From Pseudomonas baetica (GTDB lineage Bacteria; Pseudomonadota; Gammaproteobacteria; Pseudomonadales; Pseudomonadaceae), in assembly GCF_019733355.1 (NCBI RefSeq), contig NZ_JAIHLQ010000030.1, positions 32,563 to 96,562 of the forward strand: 64,000 nt of DNA, given 5' to 3'. Below are positions 1 through 8,595 of the stretch, piece by piece. Position 1 is the stretch's first letter. Each line of letters starts with the position of its first letter. The translations under genes and the position numbers were made by a program. The notes beneath the pieces were generated by a model. The model was not told the DNA's origin. It worked only from the letters and a program-made list of their open reading frames with translations, and did not search any database.

Positions 1-1182
1 CATGTAGATGCCTGCCTTGCAGCGCTCATCGGTGATCACTTTGTAGTTGCGATCGACCTCGAATTCGCCCAGGTATTCTTCCATCGGCGCCAGCAGTTTG
101 CGGTGCATCTGCCGCTCGTAACCGGTGGCCAGCACCACAGCGTCATAAAGGCGCACCGTCACCTCGCCGGTGGCGTTGTTGCGCACGGTCAGCTCGATAC
201 CGTTTTCGGTGGCGGTGGCGTTCTCGACGGTGGTCAGGGTGCGGAAGGCATGGCGGGCAATCCCGGAGACCTTCTGACGATAGAAGATGCCGTAGATGCG
301 CTCGATCAAATCGATGTCGACCACCGAGTAGTTGGTGTTGTGGTACTCGTTGACCAGACGCTCACGCTCGGCGCTGTTTTGCTGGAACACCAGGTCGGTG
401 AACTCCGGTGCGAACACTTCGTTGACGAACGGGCTGTCGTCGGCTGGCTTGAGGGCCGAGCCGCGCAGGATCATGTCGACCTGCACCGATGGGAACGAAT
501 CGTTCAGGTCGATGAAGGCTTCCGCCGCGCTCTGCCCGCCGCCGATGATCGCAATGCTCATCGGCTGATTGTTCACGCACGGCTGCCTGGCCATCTGTGA
601 CAAGTATTGCGAATGGTGGAACACGCGGGTGTCGCCCTTCAGCGCCTTGAACGCTTGCGGAATACGTGGCGTGCCGCCGGCACTGACCACCACCGAACGG
701 GTAGTCCGCACATGTTGCTGCCCCTGGCTGTCGCGGGAAATCACGCGCAGCGCTTCGACCTGATGGTTGTGCAGCACAGGCTCAATGGTCAGCACTTCTT
801 CGCCATAACGGCTCTGCTCGGTGAACTGCCCGGCGACCCAGCGCAGGTAGTCGTTGTACTCCATGCGGCACGGGTAGAAGGTGCCGAGGTTGATGAAGTC
901 CACAAGGCGGCCGTGATACTTCAGGTAATTGACGAACGAGTACGGGCTGGTCGGGTTGCGCAGGGTCACCAGATCCTTGAGGAAGGAAATCTGCAACTCA
1001 CTCTGGGTCGACAGGGTATTGCCGTGCCAGCTGTAGTCGGCCTGCTTGTCGAGGAACAGCACATCCAGCTCGCCCTGGGTCGGGCCGCGCTCTTGCAGGG
1101 CGATGGCCAGCGCCAGGTTCGAAGGGCCGAAACCGACGCCGATCAGGTCGTGAACGATGGGCGGTGCAATTGCCTGTGTCAT
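1..1182 (-). CDS. pvdA: L-ornithine N5-monooxygenase (partial, 3' end off the left edge)
   Basis: This enzyme hydroxylates the side-chain nitrogen of L-ornithine with FAD, NADPH and O2, giving N5-hydroxyornithine for the hydroxamate groups of pyoverdine. The first 394 residues are visible. The FAD motif GVGFGPSN is at residues 15-22, the NADPH-binding motif GGGQSAAE near 214-221, and the conserved ATGYE motif comes late in the visible part. Family members are about 440 residues, so roughly 50 C-terminal residues lie outside the window. The ATG start is preceded by AGAGGA at a good distance. A PvdS-type box lies about 100 bp upstream, between this gene and fpvI. Confidence 0.96.
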   Translation of the reverse strand, partial: MTQAIAPPIVHDLIGVGFGPSNLALAIALQERGPTQGELDVLFLDKQADYSWHGNTLSTQSELQISFLKDLVTLRNPTSPYSFVNYLKYHGRLVDFINLGTFYPCRMEYNDYLRWVAGQFTEQSRYGEEVLTIEPVLHNHQVEALRVISRDSQGQQHVRTTRSVVVSAGGTPRIPQAFKALKGDTRVFHHSQYLSQMARQPCVNNQPMSIAIIGGGQSAAEAFIDLNDSFPSVQVDMILRGSALKPADDSPFVNEVFAPEFTDLVFQQNSAERERLVNEYHNTNYSVVDIDLIERIYGIFYRQKVSGIARHAFRTLTTVENATATENGIELTVRNNATGEVTVRLYDAVVLATGYERQMHRKLLAPMEEYLGEFEVDRNYKVITDERCKAGIYM

Positions 1183-1282
1183 TTCCAGTGTCCTCTGGAT
1201 GAACCCCTCAACAGCGGGGAAAGGAAAGCCTAAGTGACCTGACCGGCCTTGAGCAGGACAGCAGGTCGTCTGTTGAGTAGGA

Positions 1283-1306
1283 ACGAGGACAGTGAAATAA
1301 AATTTA
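1283..1306 (-). promoter_or_regulatory. PvdS iron-starvation box for pvdA
   Basis: Read on the minus strand, TAAAT (1306-1302) and CGT (1285-1283) are separated by exactly 16 bases. This is the consensus layout of promoters used by the iron-starvation sigma factor PvdS. The box starts 12 bp past the fpvI stop, so pvdA has its own promoter rather than depending on read-through. Confidence 0.85.
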
Positions 1307-1317
1307 CCGACGATGGC

Positions 1318-1800
1318 TCAATGGGCATCCCATTGTTTGATCCGCAGACGGCAATGTTTCATCGCATTGACGATGTGCTTTTCCACCAGAGCCTTGGAAA
1401 TACCGAGCTGTGCAGCGATTTCCGGGTGCGACAAGCCTTCGATTTTTCGCAATAGAAAACTGTCGCGGCAGGCGGGCGACAGTTCAGCCAGCGCACGCTG
1501 GAGCATGTCCAGACGCTGGCCGTGATCGAGGGTGCCATGGGGGGAAGGCGTGAAATAGCGCTCTTCGTTGTCGAGCACTTCCAGCGGCTCGACCTGGCGC
1601 AGCGCGTTGCGTCGATGATCATCGATGACCAGATTCAACGCCGTACGATAAAGGAAGGCCCGGGGTTGCTCGATGGGTGTGTCGCTGGAACGCTCCAGCA
1701 CCCGCAGATAAGCGTCATGCACCACATCCTCGGCAACCTGACGGTTGCCCAGCTTGGCGTTCAGGAAACACACCAGCTCGCGATAGTAGTTTTCCAACAT
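1318..1800 (-). CDS. fpvI: ECF sigma factor FpvI for the ferripyoverdine receptor
   Basis: This is a 160-residue iron-starvation ECF sigma factor. In the known system it directs transcription of the ferripyoverdine receptor gene after a signal from the loaded receptor through the anti-sigma factor FpvR. Region 2 is recognisable in AEDVVHDAYLRVLE and the region 4 helix-turn-helix in LSHPEIAAQLGISKALVEKH. The start MLENYYREL was chosen over an ORF start 18 codons upstream because GGGAG precedes it and family members begin there. It lies between pvdA and the divergent pvdR, and no fpvR-like gene is in the window. PvdS itself is an alternative, but the N terminus and the C-terminal KQWDAH fit FpvI. 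Confidence 0.9.
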   Translation of the reverse strand: MLENYYRELVCFLNAKLGNRQVAEDVVHDAYLRVLERSSDTPIEQPRAFLYRTALNLVIDDHRRNALRQVEPLEVLDNEERYFTPSPHGTLDHGQRLDMLQRALAELSPACRDSFLLRKIEGLSHPEIAAQLGISKALVEKHIVNAMKHCRLRIKQWDAH

Positions 1801-1900
1801 GACTCCCGGCCGCAAAAGGTGCGGTTTCTGTCCTTGAGCACACTGATCGATCACCCCGCGATGAGCGGTAGCAAGATAGTGGCAACGTGAGGTGCGTAAT

Positions 1901-1915
1901 TTATAGTAATTCTCA
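1901..1915 (-). promoter_or_regulatory. Probable Fur box upstream of fpvI
   Basis: Minus-strand TGAGAATTACTATAA matches the 7-1-7 Fur consensus TGATAAT-N-ATTATCA at 11 of 14 positions. It lies about 100 bp upstream of the fpvI start. Fur control of fpvI is known in P. aeruginosa; the assignment here rests only on this match. Confidence 0.6.
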
Positions 1916-1991
1916 TATAGATTTAAAGTAGCGTTTGTCTTTGCCCGATAAATAGTCCTGTTCTATAGCTGTTACTGGGTGTGTCAGCGCT

Positions 1992-2015
1992 TAAATTCCC
2001 CTGCACTTTCCTCGT
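1992..2015 (+). promoter_or_regulatory. PvdS iron-starvation box for pvdRT-opmQ
   Basis: TAAAT at 1992-1996 and CGT at 2013-2015 are separated by exactly 16 bases. The box lies about 110 bp upstream of the pvdR start and would drive the three-gene efflux operon under iron limitation. Confidence 0.85.
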
Positions 2016-2123
2016 TTACAGGACAGCTCCCCGTGTCTGTCGCGCCCTGCGACAGCGTTCAGCGCTGCCCGAATCCGTGTGCCAGCCGAACGACGGGCCG
2101 ATTTCCACTGGCCGGAACCCTGC

Positions 2124-3293
2124 ATGAAACGTCCCCGCCCCGCCCGACGCGCCCTGCTCGCAGTCCTTTGTCTGATCCCCGTTGTCGCTTACGCCGCGTG
2201 GCAGATCATGCCGCCAGGGCGGGATAAATTTGCCACCGTGCAAGTCACACGCGGCGACATCGAAAGCAGCGTCACTGCGCTCGGCACCCTGCAGCCACGT
2301 CGCTATGTTGATGTGGGCGCACAAGCTTCAGGACAGATTCAGAAGATCCACGTGGAAGTCGGCGACGTAGTCAAGGAAGGCCAGTTGCTGGTGGAAATCG
2401 ACCCGTCGACGCAGCGGGCCAAGCTCGATGCCGGGCGCTTCTCCGTCGAGAATCTAAAGGCGCAATTACAGGAACAACGCGCCCAGCATGAACTGGCGCA
2501 ACAGAAGTACCAGCGCCAGCAAAATCTTGCCGCCGGCGGTGCGACCCGTGAAGAAGACGTACAGACCGCCCGCGCCGAGCTGAAAGCCACTCAGGCCCGC
2601 ATCGACATGTTCCAGGCGCAGATCCGTCAGGCCCAAGCCAGCCTGCGCAGCGATCAGGCCGAACTTGGCTACACCCGCATTTATGCGCCAATGGCCGGTA
2701 CCGTGGTCGCTCTCGATGCGCGCGAAGGCCAGACCCTCAATGCCCAGCAACAGACACCGTTGATCCTGCGCATCGCCAAGCTCTCGCCAATGACGGTGTG
2801 GGCCGAGGTGTCCGAAGCCGACATCGGTCATGTCAAACCGGGCATGAGCGCGTACTTCACCACCCTCAGCGGCGGCCACCGGCGCTGGAGCAGCATTGTG
2901 CGGCAGATTCTGCCGGTGCCACCCAAACCGTTGGATCAGACCAGCCAGGGCGGCGGCAGCCCGGCCAGCAGCAAAAGCGGCAGCGCCCGCGTCGTGCTGT
3001 ACACCGTGCTGCTCGACGTCGACAACACCGACAACGCCTTGATGGCCGAGATGACCACCCAAGTATTCTTCGTCGCCAATCAAGCCAAAGATGTCCTCAC
3101 TGCACCGGTCGCGGCATTGCAAGGCAGCGACACGGCCAACCTGCAGACCGCTCAGATAGTCGCCGCCAACGGCAACATTGAATCCCGCGAGGTGCGCACT
3201 GGCATCAGCGACCGGCTCAAGGTGCAGATTCTCGATGGTTTGAGCGAAGGTGATCACTTGCTGATCGGCCCCGCTGTCGGCAGCGGAGACTGA
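2124..3293 (+). CDS. pvdR: PvdR, periplasmic adaptor (MacA family) of the pyoverdine efflux pump
   Basis: This is a 389-residue membrane-fusion protein linking PvdT in the inner membrane to the outer-membrane channel OpmQ. In Pseudomonas the pump exports new pyoverdine and recycles it from the periplasm. An N-terminal membrane anchor follows the basic start MKRPRPARR. Lipoyl-type halves lie near residues 50-90 and 190-225, with an alpha-helical hairpin rich in Q, A and E between them. The start MKRPRP was preferred over an upstream ATG because the anchor begins there. The stop is directly followed by the pvdT ATG, so the two genes are probably translationally coupled. Confidence 0.93.
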   Translation: MKRPRPARRALLAVLCLIPVVAYAAWQIMPPGRDKFATVQVTRGDIESSVTALGTLQPRRYVDVGAQASGQIQKIHVEVGDVVKEGQLLVEIDPSTQRAKLDAGRFSVENLKAQLQEQRAQHELAQQKYQRQQNLAAGGATREEDVQTARAELKATQARIDMFQAQIRQAQASLRSDQAELGYTRIYAPMAGTVVALDAREGQTLNAQQQTPLILRIAKLSPMTVWAEVSEADIGHVKPGMSAYFTTLSGGHRRWSSIVRQILPVPPKPLDQTSQGGGSPASSKSGSARVVLYTVLLDVDNTDNALMAEMTTQVFFVANQAKDVLTAPVAALQGSDTANLQTAQIVAANGNIESREVRTGISDRLKVQILDGLSEGDHLLIGPAVGSGD

Positions 3294-5267
3294 ATGCAAA
3301 CGCCTCTGATTGACCTGAAGGACATCCGCAAATCCTACGGCGGCGGCGACGCGCCTGAAGTCCATGTGTTGCGCGGCATCGACCTGTCGATCCAGGCCGG
3401 CGAGTTCGTGGCGATCATCGGCGCTTCCGGCTCCGGCAAATCGACGCTGATGAACATCCTCGGCTGTCTGGACAGGCCAACGTCAGGCGAGTATCGCTTC
3501 GCCGCAGAACATGTTGCCGACCTGGACAGCGATGAGTTGGCCTGGCTGCGCCGCGAGGCCTTCGGATTCGTGTTTCAGGGCTACCATCTGATTCCGTCCG
3601 GCTCGGCTCAGGAAAACGTCGAGATGCCGGCCATCTACGCCGGCACCCCCGCCGCCGAACGCCATGCCCGCGCCGCCGCCCTGCTTGATCGTCTCGGCCT
3701 CGCTTCACGCATGGGCAACCGCCCCCATCAACTCTCCGGCGGCCAGCAGCAGCGGGTCTCGATCGCCCGCGCCTTGATGAACGGCGGCCATATCATTCTC
3801 GCCGACGAACCCACCGGCGCCCTCGACAGCCACAGCGGCAAAGAGGTCATGGCGCTGCTCGACGAGTTGGCGAGCCTGGGTCATGTGGTGATCCTCATCA
3901 CCCACGATCGCGAAGTGGCGGCGCGGGCCAAACGCATCATCGAAATCCGCGACGGTCTGATCATCAGCGACAGCGCCCGAGACAATCCCGAGGCACAGAC
4001 CACGGCCAACCCCGGCGCCTTGCAGGCGGTGGATTTGCGCAAGCGTCTGGCCGAGGGCGCCGAGGCCACCGGCTCCTGGAAAGGTGAACTGGTGGACGCC
4101 TTGCACGCGGCATGGCGGGTGATGTGGATCAACCGCTTCCGCACCGCCCTGACCCTGCTCGGGATCATCATTGGCGTGGCGTCAGTGGTGGTAATGCTGG
4201 CGGTAGGCGAAGGCAGCAAGCGCCAGGTCATGGCGCAAATGGGCGCATTCGGCTCTAACATCATTTATCTGAGCGGTTCCGCGCCCAATCCGCGCACGCC
4301 GCCGGGAATCGTCACCCTCGACGACGTCCATGCACTGGCGAGCCTGCCGCAAGTGCAGCGAATCATGCCCGTCAATGGCGCCGAGGCCGGCGTACGTTAC
4401 GGCAACGTCGACCATATGAGTTATGTCGGCGGTAACGACACAAACTTCCCGGCAATCTTCAACTGGCCCGTGGTGCAAGGCAGTTATTTCACCGACGCCG
4501 ACGAAGCGAGCGCAGCGGCCGTTGCAGTGATCGGCCACAAGGTCCGCAGTAAATTGCTCAAGGGTGTGAGCAACCCCATCGGCCAATACATCCTGATCGA
4601 GAACGTGCCCTTCCAGGTGGTCGGCGTGCTGGCGGAAAAAGGTGCCAGCTCCGGCGACTCCGACAGCGACGACCGCATCGCCGTGCCCTATTCGGCGGCC
4701 AGCGTGCGCCTGTTCGGCACCCGCGATCCCGAATACGTGGCCATCGCTGCCACCGACGCCCGCCGGGTCAAGGAAGCCGAACAGGCCATCGAACAACTGA
4801 TGCTGCGCCTGCACAACGGCAAGAAAGATTTCGAACTGACCAACAACGCCGCGATGATCCAGGCCGAGGCGCGCACGCAGAACACACTGTCACTGATGCT
4901 CGGTTCGATTGCCGCGATCTCGCTGCTGGTGGGCGGTATCGGCGTGATGAACATCATGCTCATGACTGTGCGCGAACGCACTCGCGAGATCGGTATCCGC
5001 ATGGCCACCGGCGCCAGGCAGCGCGACATCCTGCGCCAGTTCCTCACCGAGGCGGTGATGCTCTCGGTGGTCGGCGGCATCGCCGGCATCGCCTTGGCGC
5101 TGATCGTCGGCGGCGTGCTGGTGCTCAGCGAAGTCGCCGTGGCGTTTTCCTTGATCGCGGTGCTTGGCGCCTTCGGTTGCGCCCTGATCACCGGTGTTGT
5201 CTTCGGCTTCATGCCGGCCCGCAAAGCTGCCCGGCTCGACCCGGTCACGGCCCTTACCAGTGAATGA
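3294..5267 (+). CDS. pvdT: PvdT, MacB-type ABC transporter (fused ATPase and permease)
   Basis: This 657-residue MacB-family protein powers pyoverdine export and recycling with PvdR and OpmQ. The N-terminal ATPase shows Walker A GASGSGKST at 43-51, the signature LSGGQQQR and Walker B ILADEPTGAL. A membrane segment near 280-305 is followed by a large periplasmic region and then three membrane helices near 530-645, the usual MacB order. The gene begins immediately after pvdR and ends 7 bp before opmQ. No frameshift or missing motif was seen. Confidence 0.94.
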   Translation: MQTPLIDLKDIRKSYGGGDAPEVHVLRGIDLSIQAGEFVAIIGASGSGKSTLMNILGCLDRPTSGEYRFAAEHVADLDSDELAWLRREAFGFVFQGYHLIPSGSAQENVEMPAIYAGTPAAERHARAAALLDRLGLASRMGNRPHQLSGGQQQRVSIARALMNGGHIILADEPTGALDSHSGKEVMALLDELASLGHVVILITHDREVAARAKRIIEIRDGLIISDSARDNPEAQTTANPGALQAVDLRKRLAEGAEATGSWKGELVDALHAAWRVMWINRFRTALTLLGIIIGVASVVVMLAVGEGSKRQVMAQMGAFGSNIIYLSGSAPNPRTPPGIVTLDDVHALASLPQVQRIMPVNGAEAGVRYGNVDHMSYVGGNDTNFPAIFNWPVVQGSYFTDADEASAAAVAVIGHKVRSKLLKGVSNPIGQYILIENVPFQVVGVLAEKGASSGDSDSDDRIAVPYSAASVRLFGTRDPEYVAIAATDARRVKEAEQAIEQLMLRLHNGKKDFELTNNAAMIQAEARTQNTLSLMLGSIAAISLLVGGIGVMNIMLMTVRERTREIGIRMATGARQRDILRQFLTEAVMLSVVGGIAGIALALIVGGVLVLSEVAVAFSLIAVLGAFGCALITGVVFGFMPARKAARLDPVTALTSE

Positions 5268-5274
5268 TCGATCT

Positions 5275-6666
5275 ATGAAACCGCGCCTCAGTTTGTTGAC
5301 CGTGTGCCTGATCCTCAGCGCCTGCGCCAATCCCGTCCAGCGCCCGGACAGCGGCCTGCTGCCACCGGCGACGTGGCAATCGCCACAAGCCGCCCGCGTC
5401 GCCCGCAACAATGCACAGTGGTGGACGCAGTTCGGCAGCCCTGAACTCGACAGCCTGATCGAACAGGCACGAGTCGGCAGCTTCGACCTCGCGGCGGCCG
5501 TTGCCCGGGTGCGTCAGGCGCAGGCCGACACGGTGATCGCCGGCGGTTCATTGCTGCCAGAAGCCAAAGCAGGGCTCAACGCCAATCGGCAAAAACTGCT
5601 GCGCGGTAACGGCTATAGCCAACTGGACGCCAACAGCAGCAACAAGGCCGTGGATTACTTCGATACCAATCTGAGTGCCACTTACGAAATCGACTTCTGG
5701 GGCGGCAAACGCGCGTCCCGCGACAGTGCGCAATTCACCCTGCAGGCCAGTGAATTCGATCGTGCGACCGTGGAGCTGACACTGCTCAGCGGCGTTGCCA
5801 ATACCTATGCACAAACCCTGTCGCTGCGCGAGCAAAGCCGCATCGCCGAGCTGAATCTGGCCAACGCACAAAGCGTGCTGAAGCTGGTGCAGACGCGTTA
5901 TGAGTCAGGCTCGGCGACGGCATTGGAACTGGCCCAGCAAAAAAGTCTGGTGGCCGCTCAGCAATGGCAATTGCCGCGTGTGCAGCAGCAAGCGCAAGAC
6001 GCGCTGATCAGCCTGGCTGCGCTGCTCGGCCAACCGGTGCAACAACTCTCGCCAAAAGAGCCCTTCGATCACCTGCAATGGCCAGATATCGCTGCCGGTG
6101 TACCCAGCGAGTTGCTCAGCCACCGCCCGGACATCGCTCGCGCCGAAGCACAACTGTCCGCCGCCGAGGCCGACGTCAAAGTCGCCCGTGCAGCCATGCT
6201 GCCGGCGCTGACCCTGACGGCTCAGCTCGGCTCAGGCGCCAACCAGTTCGACGACCTGTTCCGCAGCCCGTTCTATAACCTCACCGCCGGATTGGTCGCG
6301 CCCGTTTTCAATAACGGCCGTCTCGGCGCTGAACGCGACAAGGCCACGGCACGCCAGCAAGAACTGCTGGAGAACTATCGTGGCGCGATCATCAATGGCT
6401 TCGCTGATGTGGAGAAAGCCCTCAACAGCATTCGGCGCCTTGATGAGCAGCGGTTGTGGCAGAACGAAGAATTGAGCCAGGCGCAGACCGCCTTCAACAT
6501 CGCCCAAAGCCGCTATCAGGCCGGCGCCGAAGACTTGCTGACGGTGCTGGAAACCCAGCGCACGTTGTATGCGGCGCAGGATCAGAACGTACAACTGCGG
6601 CTGTCGCGGGTGCAGGCGAGCATTGCGTTGTACAAGGCACTTGGCGGTGGGTGGCAGGCGCTGTAA
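5275..6666 (+). CDS. opmQ: OpmQ, outer-membrane efflux lipoprotein (TolC/OprM family)
   Basis: This 463-residue outer-membrane channel is the third component of the PvdRT-OpmQ pump. It begins with a lipoprotein signal sequence whose lipobox is LSAC near residue 17. Two repeated outer-membrane efflux domains follow, with typical motifs such as YEIDFWGG and SHRPDIARAEAQL and the C-terminal repeat motif SRYQAGAEDLLTVLETQR. The ATG lies 7 bp after the pvdT stop; an earlier in-frame ATG would overlap pvdT and would lack a signal peptide. The gene converges on pvdP across a REP pair. Confidence 0.92.
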   Translation: MKPRLSLLTVCLILSACANPVQRPDSGLLPPATWQSPQAARVARNNAQWWTQFGSPELDSLIEQARVGSFDLAAAVARVRQAQADTVIAGGSLLPEAKAGLNANRQKLLRGNGYSQLDANSSNKAVDYFDTNLSATYEIDFWGGKRASRDSAQFTLQASEFDRATVELTLLSGVANTYAQTLSLREQSRIAELNLANAQSVLKLVQTRYESGSATALELAQQKSLVAAQQWQLPRVQQQAQDALISLAALLGQPVQQLSPKEPFDHLQWPDIAAGVPSELLSHRPDIARAEAQLSAAEADVKVARAAMLPALTLTAQLGSGANQFDDLFRSPFYNLTAGLVAPVFNNGRLGAERDKATARQQELLENYRGAIINGFADVEKALNSIRRLDEQRLWQNEELSQAQTAFNIAQSRYQAGAEDLLTVLETQRTLYAAQDQNVQLRLSRVQASIALYKALGGGWQAL

Positions 6667-6684
6667 TTTCGCGGCCTGCCAGAC

Positions 6685-6771
6685 CGCTTTCGCGAGCAGG
6701 CTCGCTCCCACATGGAATTGCATTCCTGCTGAAGGAACACGATCAAATGTGGGAGCGAGCCTGCTCGCGAA
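6685..6771. repeat. Paired inverted REP elements between opmQ and pvdP
   Basis: Two near-perfect copies in opposite orientation (CGCGAGCAGGCTCGCTCCCA and its reverse complement) lie about 35 bp apart. Paired REPs like this lie mostly between convergent genes or at operon ends in this window. They probably form a cruciform or RNA hairpin that acts as a transcript end for both opmQ and pvdP. Confidence 0.85.
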
Positions 6772-6789
6772 TTAACCATGACGCAGCCC

Positions 6790-8409
6790 TCAAGCCGGGC
6801 TGGTTTTAGGCTTCAGATTGCGCGCATACCACGGTCGTTGCGGCACGCGACGGAACAGGCCGGCGAGCTTGTCCTCGTCGGTGATGAAGGTGATGCGCAG
6901 CGCCAGTTTCATGGTTTCCGGGTCCATCTCGACGGTTTTGCCCCTCTGCAATCCCGGCGTGGTGCTGCAACCATGGGTGATCGGCCCCAGCCACGGATCA
7001 TCGACCTCGACCCAGCGCCCCGGTGCGAACCAGTGCACGCCGTTGACTTGCAGGCGCGTAACTTCACCCGGATGGAAACGCTCGTGGGCGCGGAACCAGT
7101 CTTCGATCCGGTCATCGATCCAGCCATGAAAATGCCAAAACGCCGGATTGACGTGGGACGAGAACGGATCGCCAAGAAAGTCGTTTTCGGCGCTGTACCA
7201 GCGTGCGGCGAAGTCCGCCGGATCGCGGGCAAACGGCACCGGCTGACCATTGGAGGGATCGCGCGGCACCGAAGCCCAACGCATGTGCAGCCAGTCATGC
7301 AGGCCCAACTCGACTTCCGAGCCAAACTGCCCCAGCGTGAGTTTTGCCAGATACGCCGGATCACGGTACTGCGACTCCCAGACCTGGAAATTGCTTTCGT
7401 AAGTTTCGGCGGTCTTGATGTCGCTAACCCATTGACTGAACTCGTCATCGCCTGTGGCCGTCCACGTCGGTGGCAAAGCCGTGCCGTCATGATTATCGAA
7501 GTAACGGGCAAAACCGATGCGGTCGCGGATCAACTCCGGCTGCGGCAGCGGGAAGTATTCCCAGGAGGGCAGATCCTGCATCGATCGCGCCGTCCCGAGC
7601 ATGTGCCGGTGCATGAAGAAAAAGTCCACGCCCGAACCGTTGCGATCCTTGCGCGGGCCTCGGGCATCACGCTCCTTGTCACGCGGGCCGGGTTGCCAGC
7701 CAATGCCGCGCAAGGCCTCGCGCTTGTCTTCGGGAAGCTTGTGCCACTTGTCCCGGGTTGCATGCCACAACTGGTGGAACAGGCGATGTTCAGGAGAGAT
7801 CAGCCAGGCCAGCAACGTCGCGTTCAACGGTGTGCGCTCGCGCGATTCGGGAAACAGGCGTTTGACCGCCACGAAGCGGTTGTCCTGCGCTGGCAGGCTC
7901 AACGCCCGATCAAGTCGTAGCGCTTTGCCGCTGAGGGTGCCACTGCCGGCATTGCCGAAGTCGGCCCAGACTTCATCGAGGATCATTTCCAGCTCATAGC
8001 TGATCTGGCCATCAGCGCCGATCAGCCGCCAACTCAACTTCGCGGCATCGGCCCCGGCGAGATCGCCAAGAACTCGGTAACGAGGCCCATCACCAGAGCG
8101 CAAGCGTTCGGGCGTATCGAGAAAGCCGCACACGCCTCGGCCCTTCTGGCCAATGTCCAGAAACACTTGCAGCCCCTTCAGCGGCAAGCCTTCAAGACCT
8201 GCGTCACGACCTTCGAAACGGATGTCCCAAACCCCGCGCAACGCATTCGCCAAGCGTTGCCCGGCCCTGTCGGCGACGTCGAATGACGCTTCGCCAGGCG
8301 TGATCGTCGGGTCCGGCTTCGTCCATTCACGATGCCCAAAATAAGCCGCCGGCACGGCAGCGCCCGTCAGCGCCAGGCCCGCCATGAACCATCGTCGAGA
8401 AATCTTCAT
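6790..8409 (-). CDS. pvdP: PvdP, periplasmic tyrosinase of pyoverdine chromophore maturation
   Basis: This copper-dependent, tyrosinase-like enzyme (539 residues) oxidises ferribactin in the periplasm to form the dihydroxyquinoline chromophore. The start MKISRRWFMAG carries a twin-arginine motif followed by a hydrophobic stretch, consistent with Tat export. Likely copper histidines are in FFMHRHMLG, GLHDWLHMRWA and FWHFHGWIDDRIEDWF. The upstream in-frame start was rejected because it would bury the Tat motif. A PvdS-type box lies about 45 bp upstream, back to back with the pvdM promoter. Confidence 0.92.
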   Translation of the reverse strand: MKISRRWFMAGLALTGAAVPAAYFGHREWTKPDPTITPGEASFDVADRAGQRLANALRGVWDIRFEGRDAGLEGLPLKGLQVFLDIGQKGRGVCGFLDTPERLRSGDGPRYRVLGDLAGADAAKLSWRLIGADGQISYELEMILDEVWADFGNAGSGTLSGKALRLDRALSLPAQDNRFVAVKRLFPESRERTPLNATLLAWLISPEHRLFHQLWHATRDKWHKLPEDKREALRGIGWQPGPRDKERDARGPRKDRNGSGVDFFFMHRHMLGTARSMQDLPSWEYFPLPQPELIRDRIGFARYFDNHDGTALPPTWTATGDDEFSQWVSDIKTAETYESNFQVWESQYRDPAYLAKLTLGQFGSEVELGLHDWLHMRWASVPRDPSNGQPVPFARDPADFAARWYSAENDFLGDPFSSHVNPAFWHFHGWIDDRIEDWFRAHERFHPGEVTRLQVNGVHWFAPGRWVEVDDPWLGPITHGCSTTPGLQRGKTVEMDPETMKLALRITFITDEDKLAGLFRRVPQRPWYARNLKPKTSPA

Positions 8410-8454
8410 TGCCCTACCTGTGTCAGCCATGAAGCAGGCTTTATCCAAGCTAGA

Positions 8455-8478
8455 ACGTTTGTTGCTGCGGCAAATTTA
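8455..8478 (-). promoter_or_regulatory. PvdS iron-starvation box for pvdP
   Basis: On the minus strand TAAAT (8478-8474) and CGT (8457-8455) are exactly 16 bases apart. The -35 element lies 31 bp from that of the divergent pvdM promoter, making a compact bidirectional iron-starvation promoter region. Confidence 0.85.
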
Positions 8479-8509
8479 AGGCGCCGCTTTTGCCAGAGGT
8501 TCACGCGCC

Positions 8510-8533
8510 TAAATTTCCCTGCCGACTGCTCGT
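8510..8533 (+). promoter_or_regulatory. PvdS iron-starvation box for pvdMNO
   Basis: TAAAT at 8510-8514 and CGT at 8531-8533 are separated by 16 bases. The promoter drives pvdM and, by overlap and close spacing, pvdN and pvdO. Confidence 0.85.
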
Positions 8534-8595
8534 TCTTCCCAGATAGCAAAGGCCCCCGCGCCTGCACCTCGATGGCGAACCTGACTGAGATGGCA

